In this document: piece after piece, positions 7,066 through 17,153 of the stretch
Layout: every line of letters begins with the position of its first letter
How positions within the stretch are numbered: the first letter of the stretch is position 1
NCBI RefSeq assembly: GCF_030269905.1
Contig: NZ_BSVC01000004.1
Span: forward strand, 533,586-597,585
DNA: 64,000 nucleotides
From: Pelosinus sp. IPA-1
GTDB lineage: Bacteria > Bacillota > Negativicutes > DSM-13327
Reading direction: 5' to 3'
Position numbers and translations under genes: made by a program
Notes under the pieces: generated by a model
Databases searched by the model: none
The model's input: the letters and a program-made list of their open reading frames with translations, nothing else
Told to the model about the DNA's origin: nothing

Positions 7066-7899
7066 TTATAGATTAAAAAACAAAGTAACCAGAGATAGGC
7101 AAATTTCAATACCAATTAGAATAATAACCGCCCATTCCAAACGAGTCCCTCTTTTGGCATGAGCTAGTCCTGAAAAGACCTCTGTAATATCCATCAATGT
7201 ATCTATTTTATGACGAAGTTTCTCATAACGATCTGCCAACTCAAATAAGGTTGCAAGTTCATTAAATAATTCACCCGCTTTTTCATTATTCCAAGTTATC
7301 GCAGGTTTATCCAATAACATGATATAGGAAATAGTACTCAATTTGAACTCTAAAATGCTCGCTGACAATTTTGCTAATTTCTCATCGGAAACTGCTAATT
7401 CCCCTTTATGCAAACTATTAACAACATCTTCTATTTCATCTAATACACGGGATATTTCCATTTCAATTTTTTCTAATGCTACTGACTTTGCCAATATAGT
7501 CGAAACAATGTCAAATTGGTACTCAGCTTGCTCTTCTGTTACCATATAATCATTATTAATAGCATATTCACTATCTGGATTATTTTCTATTTTATACTCA
7601 TCAACATATTTAAACGGATTTGAGTCATTTATACCAACTTCTATATTTTTCAGGTAATTAATTACGTCCATTATTTCGTGGTGTTGAAAATTTAAAAAGA
7701 CAATACTACCAAAATGAAAAAGATAAACCCTTTTCTCTTCGATCTCACGAACAATACCTTGTAATTCGCTTCCTTTGAGGATTAAATACTCTTCCCATTT
7801 CAATTTACGATTACTGCCAAAATGCTGGGAAATTTTATTCAAGTTCATCTCGTTCCCTAATACAATGGCTTTAAACTCTGTTTCAACCAATTGTTTCAC
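7066..7899 (-). CDS. RMD1/YagE (DUF155) family membrane-anchored protein
   Basis: This 277-residue protein has a mixed alpha/beta N-terminal DUF155 domain ('YLFHFGSIVFLNF' near residue 80 is the family signature). A long helical, partly coiled-coil section spans residues 125-245. A single C-terminal membrane helix ('WAVIILIGIEICLSLVTLFF') is followed by a very short tail. In yeast, RMD1 relatives sit at membranes and are linked to sporulation; the bacterial role is unknown. It is the first gene of the unit leading to trxA. A small hairpin (CTTGGC-TAAT-GCCAAG, 7952-7967) lies upstream. Confidence 0.75.
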   Translation of the reverse strand: MKQLVETEFKAIVLGNEMNLNKISQHFGSNRKLKWEEYLILKGSELQGIVREIEEKRVYLFHFGSIVFLNFQHHEIMDVINYLKNIEVGINDSNPFKYVDEYKIENNPDSEYAINNDYMVTEEQAEYQFDIVSTILAKSVALEKIEMEISRVLDEIEDVVNSLHKGELAVSDEKLAKLSASILEFKLSTISYIMLLDKPAITWNNEKAGELFNELATLFELADRYEKLRHKIDTLMDITEVFSGLAHAKRGTRLEWAVIILIGIEICLSLVTLFFNL

Positions 7900-8085
7900 T
7901 CTCCATGTAAGCTAATAAAATATCTTTAAGCTCGGCTCATATTAAAAGACTTGGCTAATGCCAAGCACTAGAGGACATTGCTCTCTCTCTAAAAAATTAA
8001 CATTACTGTTTTTTGCAATTTAATTGCTTTTATCTATCGATTGAGATATTTTATAAGAGATACTACTAGAAAAGAGGGTCACTTT

Positions 8086-8424
8086 ATGAATATTCAAATC
8101 TTTGGTACAAAAAAATGTCAAGATACTCGAAAAGCAGAGCGGTACTTCAAAGAAAGAAAAATCCCTTATCAATTCATTGACTTAACAATAAAAGGACTTA
8201 GTAAGGGAGAGTTAACCAGTATACAGCGGTTTATTAATATAAGAGAGCTTATTAATACAACAAGTAAGGAGTATCAAGCAAGTAACTTAAAATACATTGT
8301 TCACAATACAGAGGACATACTATTAAATAATCCTTTATTATTCAAGACCCCGATTGTCAGAAATGCACCAATAGGCGCAACTGTCGGCTATTGCCCTGAC
8401 AGCTGGAAACAATGGCAGGATTAA
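8086..8424 (+). CDS. ArsC/Spx-family thioredoxin-fold protein
   Basis: This 112-residue protein has the ArsC fold: 'IQIFGTKKCQDTRKAERYFKERKIPYQFIDL' with one N-terminal Cys (residue 10) and no second Cys in a CxxC, then 'LFKTPIVRN', matching the ArsC-family cis-Pro and Arg region. It resembles the 'arsenate reductase family protein' class; true arsenate reductase activity is not shown and no ars genes are nearby. ATG 8086 is chosen because GAGGG lies 7 bases before it; the frame could extend to a TTG at 8041 without a ribosome binding site. It stands alone on the plus strand and converges on proS. Confidence 0.75.
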   Translation: MNIQIFGTKKCQDTRKAERYFKERKIPYQFIDLTIKGLSKGELTSIQRFINIRELINTTSKEYQASNLKYIVHNTEDILLNNPLLFKTPIVRNAPIGATVGYCPDSWKQWQD

Positions 8425-8469
8425 TAGATAATAAACTCCCAACCAAATAAAACACCGTTGCTACCTTTA

Positions 8470-8500
8470 CACAAAGGAACTTATCTAAAGCTCCTTTGTG
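8470..8500. terminator. Terminator between the convergent arsC-like gene and proS
   Basis: The stem CACAAAGGA/TCCTTTGTG has a 13-base loop. A T-rich stretch (TTTTTATTTA) follows at 8512-8521 on the plus side. It is placed to stop transcription from either gene. Confidence 0.5.
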
Positions 8501-8519
8501 CCTGAAGATAGCTTTTTAT

Positions 8520-10223
8520 TTATAATCTAGCTAATAGATCTTTTATCTCATTTAAATAATTATTTACATCAAAATAGAAGACTTCTCCAGTACGTCGCAC
8601 TTTAACTTCAATTAGATTTTCATTGATTGTTTTCGGACCGACAGTTACTTTTAAAGGATATCCAATCAGATCAGCATCTTTAAATTTTACTCCGGGGCGC
8701 TCGTTGCGATCATCAAAAACAGCTTCAACGCCAGATGCATTTAAATCTTGATATATTTTATTAGATAAAGACATTTGCGCCTCATCTTTAGGACTAATAG
8801 GAACTATTACCACATGATATGGTGCAATCGCAACTGGCCAAACAATACCATATTCATCATTATTTTGCTCAATTGTAGCAGCCATAGTACGACTTACTCC
8901 AATACCATAGCATCCCATAACCATTGGTTTTTCTCTACCATTTTCATCTAGGTATGTCGCCTTTAAAGCCTCGCTATATTTAGTATGAAGTTTAAACACC
9001 TGACCTACTTCAATACCTCTTGCAGTTTTGACAGCTACATCACAATGAGGGCATGGATCATTCTCCTGAATTAAACGAATATCTGTAACTATTGTTGGAG
9101 AAAAATCACGTTTCGCATTTACATTACGGTAATGTTGATTAGGAGTATTCGCTCCACATACCCCATTGTATAAATTCATAACAGTAGGATCTGCAACAAT
9201 AATAGGACATTTTATGCCTACAGGGCCAATAAATCCTGGAGTACTTCCAAGATCCTCAACTATTGTTTTTTCATCTGCCAATTCTATAGTTAAGCAATCA
9301 ACTATATTTTGCAGTTTAATCTCATTCACTTCGTGATCCCCACGTACCAAGGCCATGACAACGCCTTTGTCCGTATTATATACAAGTGTCTTAATCGTCT
9401 TATCTGCAGAAATCCCAAGTAAGGCTGTGACAGACTCTATTGACTTAGTTCCTGGCGTGTCCGTAATGGTTAAACTTTGTAACTCTTCTTCTGGCATTAC
9501 AATTGGTTTCAATTCTGCTTTTTCAACATTTGCCGCATAATTACAAGATGGACAATATACAATAGCAGCTTCTCCTGAATCTGCTATTACCATAAATTCA
9601 TGGGTTTTACTGCCACCTATGGCCCCACCGTCTGCTTCTACAGCCCTAAAAGTTAATCCGCAACGACTAAATATGTTACTATAAGCGTCATACATTTGAT
9701 CATAACTATTAGTAAGCCCCTCTTCATCTTTATCAAAAGAGTATAAATCTTTCATGATAAATTCACGACCACGCATAAGACCAAAACGAGGACGACGTTC
9801 ATCACGATACTTATTTTGTATTTGATATAATTTTAAAGGTAACTGGCGATAAGATCGAACATCTGACCGGACTAAGGTAGTAATCATTTCTTCGTGAGTA
9901 GGCCCCAGACAAAAATTACGATTATGACGATCCTTTAGTCTAAACATCTCATCACCATAGACATCCCAACGTCCAGTTTCCTGCCACATTTCGGCAGGTT
10001 GTATAATCGGCATTAATAACTCTTGACCGCCCTTACCATCCATCTCCTGACGCACGATTGTTTCAATCTTTCTAAGTACGCGTAACGCTAGAGGCATATA
10101 AGTATATATTCCACCAGCTGCTTTACGAATCATGCCAGCCCGTAACATAAGCTGATGACTGACCACCTCGGCCTCTGCTGGGGTTTCTCTTAATGTTGGA
10201 GCATATAATTGTGATACACGCAT
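8520..10223 (-). CDS. proS: Prolyl-tRNA synthetase (bacterial type)
   Basis: This 567-residue class II aminoacyl-tRNA synthetase charges tRNA-Pro. Visible features are 'LGPTHEE' (106-112), motif 2 '[17 protein letters not shown]' (139-155), the inserted editing domain (about 220-405) typical of bacterial-type ProS, 'YGIGVSR' (motif 3) and the C-terminal anticodon-binding domain ('[10 protein letters not shown]...'). ATG 10223 ([15 protein letters not shown]) is the conserved family start; upstream codons would overlap ispG. It begins 4 bp after the ispG stop, with AGGAGG inside the ispG end, so it is the last gene of the rseP-ispG-proS string, as in Bacillus. Confidence 0.96.
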   Translation of the reverse strand: MRVSQLYAPTLRETPAEAEVVSHQLMLRAGMIRKAAGGIYTYMPLALRVLRKIETIVRQEMDGKGGQELLMPIIQPAEMWQETGRWDVYGDEMFRLKDRHNRNFCLGPTHEEMITTLVRSDVRSYRQLPLKLYQIQNKYRDERRPRFGLMRGREFIMKDLYSFDKDEEGLTNSYDQMYDAYSNIFSRCGLTFRAVEADGGAIGGSKTHEFMVIADSGEAAIVYCPSCNYAANVEKAELKPIVMPEEELQSLTITDTPGTKSIESVTALLGISADKTIKTLVYNTDKGVVMALVRGDHEVNEIKLQNIVDCLTIELADEKTIVEDLGSTPGFIGPVGIKCPIIVADPTVMNLYNGVCGANTPNQHYRNVNAKRDFSPTIVTDIRLIQENDPCPHCDVAVKTARGIEVGQVFKLHTKYSEALKATYLDENGREKPMVMGCYGIGVSRTMAATIEQNNDEYGIVWPVAIAPYHVVIVPISPKDEAQMSLSNKIYQDLNASGVEAVFDDRNERPGVKFKDADLIGYPLKVTVGPKTINENLIEVKVRRTGEVFYFDVNNYLNEIKDLLARL

Positions 10224-10227
10224 AGTT

Positions 10228-11295
10228 TTATTTTTCCTCCTCAATGAGTTTGTCAATTTCTGAAAATAATGCTGTAATTAGTTGATCTTCAGGGACTTTT
10301 TTTAGTATTTCGCCTTTGCGAAATACTAAGCCTTGTCCTTTACCACCAGCAATTCCAATATCGGCTTCCTTAGCCTCACCTGGCCCATTCACAACGCATC
10401 CCATTACTGCAACTTTAAAGGGTTTACGTACATTACTCAATTTTTGTTCCACTTGTTCCGCAATTGCCGCTAAGTCAATATTACAACGACCACAAGTCGG
10501 GCAGGATATCAAGGTTGGACCATACTCTTTTAAGCCTAATGACTTTAAAATTTCATTTGCAACCTTTACTTCTTCTACAGGATCACCTGTTAAAGAAACA
10601 CGAATAGTATCCCCTATACCTTGTGCTAATAAAGCACCAATTCCTACAGCTGATTTAACAATGCCTGATTTTATGGTTCCCGCCTCTGTAATCCCTAAGT
10701 GTAATGGATAATCAACTACTTCAGACATTAATTGATACGCTTTTATCGTAGTTGGAACATCATTTGCTTTTAAAGATATTTTAATATCGCGAAAATCTAA
10801 CTTTTCTAAAATAGCAATGTGTTGCAGTGCGCTCTTCACCATACCCGCAGGAGTGGGGTGACCACCGCATTCTTCTAAAATGCTTTTTTCTAAAGAGCCT
10901 GCATTTACACCAATACGAATTGGAATGCGCCTTTTTTTTGCTTCTTTGACAATAATGGCAACATGCTCTACATCACCAATATTACCAGGATTAATTCGCA
11001 ACGCGTCTATACCATTTTCGATAGCCGCGACAGCTAAACGATAATCAAAATGAATATCTGCAATTAAAGGCGTTTTTACCTTTGACTTTATCTCTTTGAT
11101 AGCCATAGCAGCAGCCATATCAGGTACAGCTAACCGTACAATATCACATCCTACAAGCTCTAACCTCTCAATTTGAGCTACCGTAGCAACTATGTTGTCG
11201 GTTTTCGTATTGGTCATTGATTGTACCGATATCGGAGCTGAATCTCCAACCAATATATTACCAATTCGTATAAGAGACGTTTTTTTCCGTTGCAT
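10228..11295 (-). CDS. ispG: 4-hydroxy-3-methylbut-2-en-1-yl diphosphate synthase (IspG/GcpE)
   Basis: This 355-residue iron-sulfur enzyme carries out the penultimate step of the MEP isoprenoid pathway. The [4Fe-4S] ligands are visible: Cys265 and Cys268 in 'SCPTCGRC', Cys300 in '[10 protein letters not shown]', and Glu307. The TIM-barrel part begins '[22 protein letters not shown]'. The start at ATG 11295 ([13 protein letters not shown]) matches the family; the frame can extend to GTG 11361 but would add 22 unconserved residues. Its neighbours dxr (same pathway) and uppS (product user) make this an isoprenoid/envelope cluster. Confidence 0.94.
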   Translation of the reverse strand: MQRKKTSLIRIGNILVGDSAPISVQSMTNTKTDNIVATVAQIERLELVGCDIVRLAVPDMAAAMAIKEIKSKVKTPLIADIHFDYRLAVAAIENGIDALRINPGNIGDVEHVAIIVKEAKKRRIPIRIGVNAGSLEKSILEECGGHPTPAGMVKSALQHIAILEKLDFRDIKISLKANDVPTTIKAYQLMSEVVDYPLHLGITEAGTIKSGIVKSAVGIGALLAQGIGDTIRVSLTGDPVEEVKVANEILKSLGLKEYGPTLISCPTCGRCNIDLAAIAEQVEQKLSNVRKPFKVAVMGCVVNGPGEAKEADIGIAGGKGQGLVFRKGEILKKVPEDQLITALFSEIDKLIEEEK

Positions 11296-11373
11296 TCTTT
11301 TCACCCATTTCTCACCAGCAAAAAAAACATCCCATTTTGCTGGTGATATATTTTTACCCACCTTTATTATTAC

Positions 11374-12405
11374 TTAAAATATCTTCAATCGAGAAATATC
11401 CTTAAAGGTAGCTACTAAAAATAAAAGCATCAATAAGGCAAAGCCAATCATTTGTATAAGCTGCATATGCTTTTTATCTAAAGGTTTGCCACGCAATCCT
11501 TCGATTGCTAGAGTGACAAAATGGCCACCATCAAGCATAGGTACCGGCAATAAATTAATAAGCCCTAAATTAATACTTAAAAATGCCGCAAATTGCAACA
11601 ACGGCATTAAACCTAATTGTGCTACCTCTCCAGCCATTTGTGCTACACCAATTGGTCCAGCGACCTCTGCTGCAACTTTTCCGGTAACCATTTGTGCTAT
11701 GCCAACTACCATGCTGCTAGCCACTAGATAGGTCTGCTTAACAGCCAAACCAAACGATTCCACGAAACCTGGATGGTATTTATCAATCTGTGGCATAACA
11801 CCTATAATGCCTCGATTGGCTTTCTCATCATATTCTGGGACAATTATAGTAGTTTTAATTTCTTCGTTATGCTGATATCGTAACTTTAGTGGATTTCCTG
11901 CATTTACTTGTACAATATCAACAAAACCTCGCCATGATGTAATTTCTGTATCATTAACAGATACAATTTTATCTCCAAGAGACAATCCTGCTTGGGCTGC
12001 TGGCTTATCAGCAAATACATTTCCAACAATAGGAACATTAGAAGGAGTATCAATACCTGAATTTAGGAATATAGTCATAAATAATAAAACTGGCAATACA
12101 AAATTCATCGTTGATCCAGCGACTATCACTAACATTCTAGCGGGAATTGATTTTGCACTAAAAGAGCCTTCATCTTGTTCTTCATCCGGGTCCATACCTG
12201 CAATCTTATTAAAGCCACCTAGTGGTATAATTCTCCAAGAATATAATGTTTCACCATGCTTGTAACTAATTATCTTAGGCCCAAAACCAATGGCAAATTC
12301 GTCGACTCGCATGCCGGCCATCTTTGCTGTAACAAAATGCCCTAACTCATGAACCAATACCAAAAGACCAAAGACAAAAATGGTAGCAACAGCTGTCATC
12401 AACAA
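11374..12405 (-). CDS. rseP: RIP site-2 metalloprotease (RseP/RasP)
   Basis: This is an integral-membrane zinc protease of about 343 residues that cleaves substrates within the membrane, such as anti-sigma factors and signal-peptide remnants. The HELGH zinc motif lies near residue 20 in the first helix, one PDZ domain spans about 120-200 ('AQAGLSLGDKIVSVNDTEI'), and the second metal motif 'LLPVPMLDGGH' lies near residue 290. The start is uncertain: AGGAG is best spaced for TTG 12405, but GTG 12414, TTG 12402 and ATG 12399 are possible. It sits between dxr and ispG, the usual Firmicute order. Confidence 0.93.
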   Translation of the reverse strand: MLMTAVATIFVFGLLVLVHELGHFVTAKMAGMRVDEFAIGFGPKIISYKHGETLYSWRIIPLGGFNKIAGMDPDEEQDEGSFSAKSIPARMLVIVAGSTMNFVLPVLLFMTIFLNSGIDTPSNVPIVGNVFADKPAAQAGLSLGDKIVSVNDTEITSWRGFVDIVQVNAGNPLKLRYQHNEEIKTTIIVPEYDEKANRGIIGVMPQIDKYHPGFVESFGLAVKQTYLVASSMVVGIAQMVTGKVAAEVAGPIGVAQMAGEVAQLGLMPLLQFAAFLSINLGLINLLPVPMLDGGHFVTLAIEGLRGKPLDKKHMQLIQMIGFALLMLLFLVATFKDISRLKIF

Positions 12406-12438
12406 TAAAATCACTCCTATCTTTTTATTATAAGAAAT

Positions 12439-13596
12439 CTATTCCCTAATCGCCCTTAAAATTTCCTTAGCCTTACTTCGCGCTACCACATCCGTATGAT
12501 AAATTTCATTCAAATTAGGTGCAGCAACTAAGCTGTGGCTTTGCATTACACTATGTATCACTGTGAAAATGTCAAGATAGCGAAGTTTTCCTTCAAGAAA
12601 TGCATAAACAGCTTCTTCGTTTGCAGCATTAAATACACAAGGCATTGTTCCACCAGTATATCCTGCATCAAAAGCAAGTTGCAATATAGGAAAAGTAATT
12701 TTATCTGGAGGAGAAAAGGTTAATTCTGATAACGCTTTAAAATCAAGTCTGGGATAATCTGTAGCAACCCTTGCTGGATAAGTAAGAGCGTACTGAATAG
12801 GTACTCTCATATCGGGCTTTCCTAACTGCGCAATAACAGATCCATCTATAAACTCTACCATGGAGTGAACAATGCTTTGTGGATGTACGACAACCTCAAT
12901 TTGGGAGTACTCCACCCCAAACAACCAACGAGCTTCAATCACTTCTAACCCTTTATTGGCTAAAGTAGAGGAATCTACGGTAATTTTTTTTCCCATTGAC
13001 CAATTAGGGTGACGTAAACAATCTTCCACTGTTATATTTTGTAATGCTTCTGTTTTTAATCCTCGAAAAGGACCACCTGATGCCGTCAGAAGAATGCGAT
13101 TTATATTCTTACTATTTTCGCCTTGCAAACATTGAAAAATAGCACTATGTTCACTATCAACGGGTAAAATTTTAACATTTTTTTCTTTTGCAAGTTGCGT
13201 TACCAATTCACCAGCAGCTACCAAAGTCTCTTTATTGGCAAGAGCAATATTTTTACCAGCCTCAATAGCGGCAATCGTCGGCTTTAAACCTGCGAATCCT
13301 ACTAAAGAAGTTAGTACTGTAGTTACTGCCACATGAGTAGCTGCTGCTATTAAACCTTCTTCGCCTGTCAAAATACGAGTAGGACCTGAGTACCTTCTGA
13401 CTAGTCTATCCGCTGCTTCCTGATCCACTAGTACAGCAATTTGGGGTCTAAAATATTCAATTTGTTTTTCAAGTAAAATATCATTATGGTAAGCAGCCAA
13501 AGCAGTTACAGAAAATTTATCTTGATGAGCTGCAATGACCTCTAAGGCTTGTGTGCCAATCGAACCTGTACTGCCTAATATCGCTATATGTTGCAT
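12439..13596 (-). CDS. dxr: 1-deoxy-D-xylulose 5-phosphate reductoisomerase
   Basis: This 385-residue NADPH-dependent enzyme converts DXP to MEP, the first committed step of the MEP pathway. It has the N-terminal nucleotide-binding motif 'ILGSTGSIGTQALEV', 'ALANKETLVAAG', the metal-binding 'PVDSEHSAIFQCLQG' and 'LTASGGPFRGL', and the substrate-loop region 'HPNWSMGKKITVDSSTLANKGLE'. All are intact and the length is typical. It lies between cdsA and rseP. Confidence 0.96.
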   Translation of the reverse strand: MQHIAILGSTGSIGTQALEVIAAHQDKFSVTALAAYHNDILLEKQIEYFRPQIAVLVDQEAADRLVRRYSGPTRILTGEEGLIAAATHVAVTTVLTSLVGFAGLKPTIAAIEAGKNIALANKETLVAAGELVTQLAKEKNVKILPVDSEHSAIFQCLQGENSKNINRILLTASGGPFRGLKTEALQNITVEDCLRHPNWSMGKKITVDSSTLANKGLEVIEARWLFGVEYSQIEVVVHPQSIVHSMVEFIDGSVIAQLGKPDMRVPIQYALTYPARVATDYPRLDFKALSELTFSPPDKITFPILQLAFDAGYTGGTMPCVFNAANEEAVYAFLEGKLRYLDIFTVIHSVMQSHSLVAAPNLNEIYHTDVVARSKAKEILRAIRE

Positions 13597-13674
13597 ATAA
13601 ACTCTCCCTTAACAGACTAGACATCTTATAAATCCCTTGTAAGTATTTAATAAAAATCTCTACAAAAGATATTA

Positions 13675-14499
13675 TTATAGTATAAAAGTATGTATATAGT
13701 AGTAAATAACAGGAACTGCAAATAATATGCTATCGAAGCGATCTAAAATGCCTCCGTGCCCCGGCAGTATTTTTCCAGAATCCTTAACGCCTGCAAATCG
13801 CTTCAAAGCAGACTCTGCTAAATCACCAATAGGTGCGACGATACCAACTAAAAAACCCATAATTAAACTATGACCGCTAGGTAACTGAAAGAGGTATCCT
13901 AGTCCAACAATAGCCACTACACTCCCAAATACACCTCCGAGAGCCCCCTCTACCGTTTTGGCAGGACTAATTCCAGGACATAACTTATGTCTTCCAAACT
14001 TAGAGCCAACAAAATAAGCAAAAGTATCATTCGCCCAAGTCCCAACAAAGGCTAACCATACGTAAGCAGCTCCCGCAGACAAGTTCCCTAAAGAAGTAAC
14101 AATGTGTAAAGAATTATTACTATATCTGAGAAGTAATAAATGGGAAAAGGACAATCCAATATAAGTAATGCCAAATAAAGAAAAGGCCGCATCTACAACC
14201 GTAAATTTATTAGCCGAGACTACAATTTTATATAATACAAGCAAAGTACTAAAAAAAAGTGTCATTATAAGTTCTTGTGAATTTCCGAGCCATGCGCACC
14301 CTAATATAATTATATTAGCTAAAAAACCTATGTAATATAAGACTTTAATATTCTTATTCTGTAACATAGTATAAAATTCATCCCACGCTAACAATGTAAG
14401 AATAAGAATCGCAGCAGCAAATAACCATTCCCCATATTGAACAACAAAAATTGTAATCGGTATACCTAAGGCCGCAGTCAAAACTCGCCTACCAAGCAT
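13675..14499 (-). CDS. cdsA: Phosphatidate cytidylyltransferase
   Basis: This 274-residue polytopic membrane enzyme (about eight helices) makes CDP-diacylglycerol from phosphatidate and CTP. The family signature lies at the C-terminal end: 'SAPIGDLAESALKRFAGVKDSGKILPGHGGILDRFDS' in essence, with the Asp residues that bind metal; 'KTVEGALGG' precedes it. ATG 14499 has AGGGG 7 bases upstream; an upstream TTG at 14502 is less likely. It follows uppS by 18 bp. Confidence 0.95.
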   Translation of the reverse strand: MLGRRVLTAALGIPITIFVVQYGEWLFAAAILILTLLAWDEFYTMLQNKNIKVLYYIGFLANIIILGCAWLGNSQELIMTLFFSTLLVLYKIVVSANKFTVVDAAFSLFGITYIGLSFSHLLLLRYSNNSLHIVTSLGNLSAGAAYVWLAFVGTWANDTFAYFVGSKFGRHKLCPGISPAKTVEGALGGVFGSVVAIVGLGYLFQLPSGHSLIMGFLVGIVAPIGDLAESALKRFAGVKDSGKILPGHGGILDRFDSILFAVPVIYYYIHTFIL

Positions 14500-14517
14500 C
14501 AAAACACCCCTGTAGTT

Positions 14518-15285
14518 TTATTTTTTCAAACCGCCAAATCTTCTCTCTCGCTTCTGATAGTCTATTATAGCCTGAATAAAATGCTCTGGCTTAAAGTCAG
14601 GCCAGTTAATATCAGAAAACCAAAACTCCGCATAAGCTGATTGCCATAATAAAAAATTACTTATCCGATAATCCCCACTTGGACGAATAACTAGATCAGG
14701 ATCAGGTAAATCAGCAGTATATAAATTGTCCCTTATACTTTTCTCAGTAATATCTTGAGAAAGTAATTCACCACTAGCAATTTTCTCACCAATTACCCGA
14801 ACAGAATGTAGAATCTCTGCTCGTCCGCCATAATTAACGGCCAAGTTAAAGACTAGGCCCGTATTTCTTTTAGTATACGCCTGTGCTTCTTCAACCTTTT
14901 TCTGTAATTCAGCAGCCAATTCATCCACATTGCCAATAAAGCGAATTTGTACATTTTTCTTATGAAGTTCATCAATTTCACTATCAAGATATTCAGAGAA
15001 TAACCTCATTAGTAAATTTACTTCATCTGCTGGTCTTTTCCAGTTTTCAGTAGAAAATGCATAAGTAGTCAATACTTTAAGTTTCATGTTCACAGCAGTC
15101 GTGACAATGTCACGCAGGCTCTCTACACCAGCTCTATGACCAAGAGTGCGTGGCAATCCCTTTTTCTTTGCCCACCGGCCATTACCATCCATAATAATTG
15201 CAATATGTTGTGGCATATTTTCTTGTTTTACTAGGTCATATGCATCAATTTTAATACTTTTTTTATTAAACCAGTTCTTCCACAT
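14518..15285 (-). CDS. uppS: Isoprenyl transferase (undecaprenyl diphosphate synthase)
   Basis: This 255-residue cis-prenyltransferase makes the C55 lipid carrier for wall and envelope polymers. The catalytic 'HIAIIMDGNGRWAKKKG' (Asp33), 'GHRAG', 'TTYAFSTENWKRP' and 'PDLVIRPSGDYRISNFLLWQSAYAE' are all present. Its location between frr and cdsA is standard for Firmicutes. Confidence 0.96.
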   Translation of the reverse strand: MWKNWFNKKSIKIDAYDLVKQENMPQHIAIIMDGNGRWAKKKGLPRTLGHRAGVESLRDIVTTAVNMKLKVLTTYAFSTENWKRPADEVNLLMRLFSEYLDSEIDELHKKNVQIRFIGNVDELAAELQKKVEEAQAYTKRNTGLVFNLAVNYGGRAEILHSVRVIGEKIASGELLSQDITEKSIRDNLYTADLPDPDLVIRPSGDYRISNFLLWQSAYAEFWFSDINWPDFKPEHFIQAIIDYQKRERRFGGLKK

Positions 15286-15319
15286 GTTATGACCTCCAAA
15301 TTAATCTGGTAAGAAACTA

Positions 15320-15341
15320 AACCCCCTCTCGCGAGGGGGTT
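15320..15341 (-). terminator. GC-rich hairpin upstream of uppS
   Basis: The stem AACCCCCTC/GAGGGGGTT has a 4-base loop (TCGC). On the minus strand it is followed by TTAGTTTCTT, a poor T-tract. It could be a weak terminator or attenuator between the 67-aa gene and uppS. Confidence 0.4.
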
Positions 15342-15345
15342 CCAG

Positions 15346-15477
15346 TTATGGAGCCAAAATAGCACCAACAGGGCAAACCGCCGCTCAGGCACCGAGATCT
15401 ACACATTTCCTGAAACTGATAGAAAAACATTCTACTACCAGTATTTCCGTAGTAATTGCTCACAAATACCCGGTCAT
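15346..15477 (-). pseudogene. Decayed ferredoxin-like (4Fe-4S) reading frame
   Basis: One minus-strand frame reads ...FRKCVDLGA-stop-AAVCPVGAILAP-stop. This closely follows the second cluster motif of clostridial-type ferredoxins (C-x2-C-x2-C-x3-C-P-V-G-A-I), but the second Cys is Leu, the third is a TGA stop, and another TGA lies upstream. The upstream part 'MTGYL-stop-AITTEILVV...' has little likeness to a first cluster. I read it as the relic of a small ferredoxin gene. A chance match is possible because the stretch is short. Confidence 0.4.
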
Positions 15478-15509
15478 ACTTCATCATTTACATGTATAGC
15501 CAATAATTT

Positions 15510-15713
15510 TTAAGCTTTCCCTTTTACCGCTTTATTAGCAGTTACTAAATGATACATATCACCATCAAATCGTTGCCTTATAACATAAGGGCAATTCTCA
15601 TCTAAGTTCGTTGCTTGGCGAGTTGGATGTGATATTGTAACTTTATAATTTATCTTTGCTTTATCTAATTGTGTCTTAACCAAAGCAAAGGGTTTAGCTA
15701 CTGTATCTATCAT
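15510..15713 (-). CDS. Hypothetical 67-residue protein coupled to frr
   Basis: The ORF overlaps the frr stop by four bases (ATGA), so it is translated by coupling and is very likely real. The product (MIDTVAKPFALVKTQLDKAKINYKV...) looks like a small soluble alpha/beta domain with a single Cys ('ENCPYVIRQRF') and a basic C-terminus. I do not recognise the family. B. subtilis has no gene between frr and uppS. Confidence 0.7.
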   Translation of the reverse strand: MIDTVAKPFALVKTQLDKAKINYKVTISHPTRQATNLDENCPYVIRQRFDGDMYHLVTANKAVKGKA

Positions 15714-16270
15714 ACTTCCAATACTTCTTTTTCTTTCGCACTCATAATTGCATCAACTTCTTTTACATACTTATCCGTCAGTTTTTGCATTTCATCTTGT
15801 GCTTTTTTAACCTCATCTTCGGAAATAGTTTTGTCTTTTTCAAGTTTTTTTATTGCATCATTTGCATCACGTCGAGAATTTCGAATAACAATACGACTAT
15901 CTTCCGCTTTTTTATGAACAACTTTAACAAGTTCAAGACGTCGTTGTTGAGTAAGTTGAGGTATATTCAAGCGAATTATCGTCCCATCACTATTGGGCGT
16001 AAGTCCTAAGTCAGACTTTAAAATTGCTTTTTCAATTTGAGCAATCATTGTCTTTTCCCAAGCTTGTATTGTAATCATCCTTGGTTCTGGCACTGAAATA
16101 TTAGCAACTTGGTTAATTGGTGTCGGTGTACCATAATAATCCACAACAATCTTATCTAATAGTGCAGGCGTAGCCCTTCCGGCTCGCAGCGTAGATAATT
16201 CTCTGCGTAAGGCATCAATTACCTTCTTCATTTTTCCTTCATTACTGTCAAAAATTTCTTTAATTAACAT
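15710..16270 (-). CDS. frr: Ribosome recycling factor
   Basis: This 186-residue protein splits post-termination ribosomes together with EF-G. It has the L-shaped fold signature 'LRRELSTLRAGRATPALLDKIVVDYYGTPTPINQVANISVPEPRMITIQAWEK' in the first half and 'IPQLTQQRRLELVK' in the second. The length is standard. It starts 4 bp after pyrH ends, and a 67-aa gene overlaps its end. Confidence 0.97.
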   Translation of the reverse strand: MLIKEIFDSNEGKMKKVIDALRRELSTLRAGRATPALLDKIVVDYYGTPTPINQVANISVPEPRMITIQAWEKTMIAQIEKAILKSDLGLTPNSDGTIIRLNIPQLTQQRRLELVKVVHKKAEDSRIVIRNSRRDANDAIKKLEKDKTISEDEVKKAQDEMQKLTDKYVKEVDAIMSAKEKEVLEV

Positions 16271-16273
16271 ATA

Positions 16274-17035
<762 letters not shown>

Positions 17036-17062
17036 TTAAGGCCTGTAATAAACTTAAGAAAA

Positions 17063-17146
17063 GACAAAGCTATTACCCCCTATCCTTAGATATAGAAATA
17101 AGCTTTGTCATTCTTAGTTTGAAATCAAAATCAAGTGTACTTGATT
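17063..17146 (-). promoter_or_regulatory. Two hairpins in the pyrH leader
   Basis: AATCAAGT-GT-ACTTGATT (17129-17146) and GACAAAGCT...AGCTTTGTC (17063-17071 and 17101-17109) lie in tandem in the tsf-pyrH spacer. On the minus strand the second is followed by TTTTCTT, so it could terminate or attenuate transcription entering pyrH. I see no known riboswitch consensus. Confidence 0.35.
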
Positions 17147-17153
17147 TCCTAGA

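Noticed and set aside
8086..8424. Arsenate reductase function for the ArsC-like protein
   Set aside because: Only one Cys in the active-site region and no ars neighbours; family membership alone does not give the activity.
15390..15404. Calling the adapter-like 15-mer proven contamination
   Set aside because: The flanks do not extend the adapter, and the bases fit a coding frame (CVDLG), so I report it as a question only.
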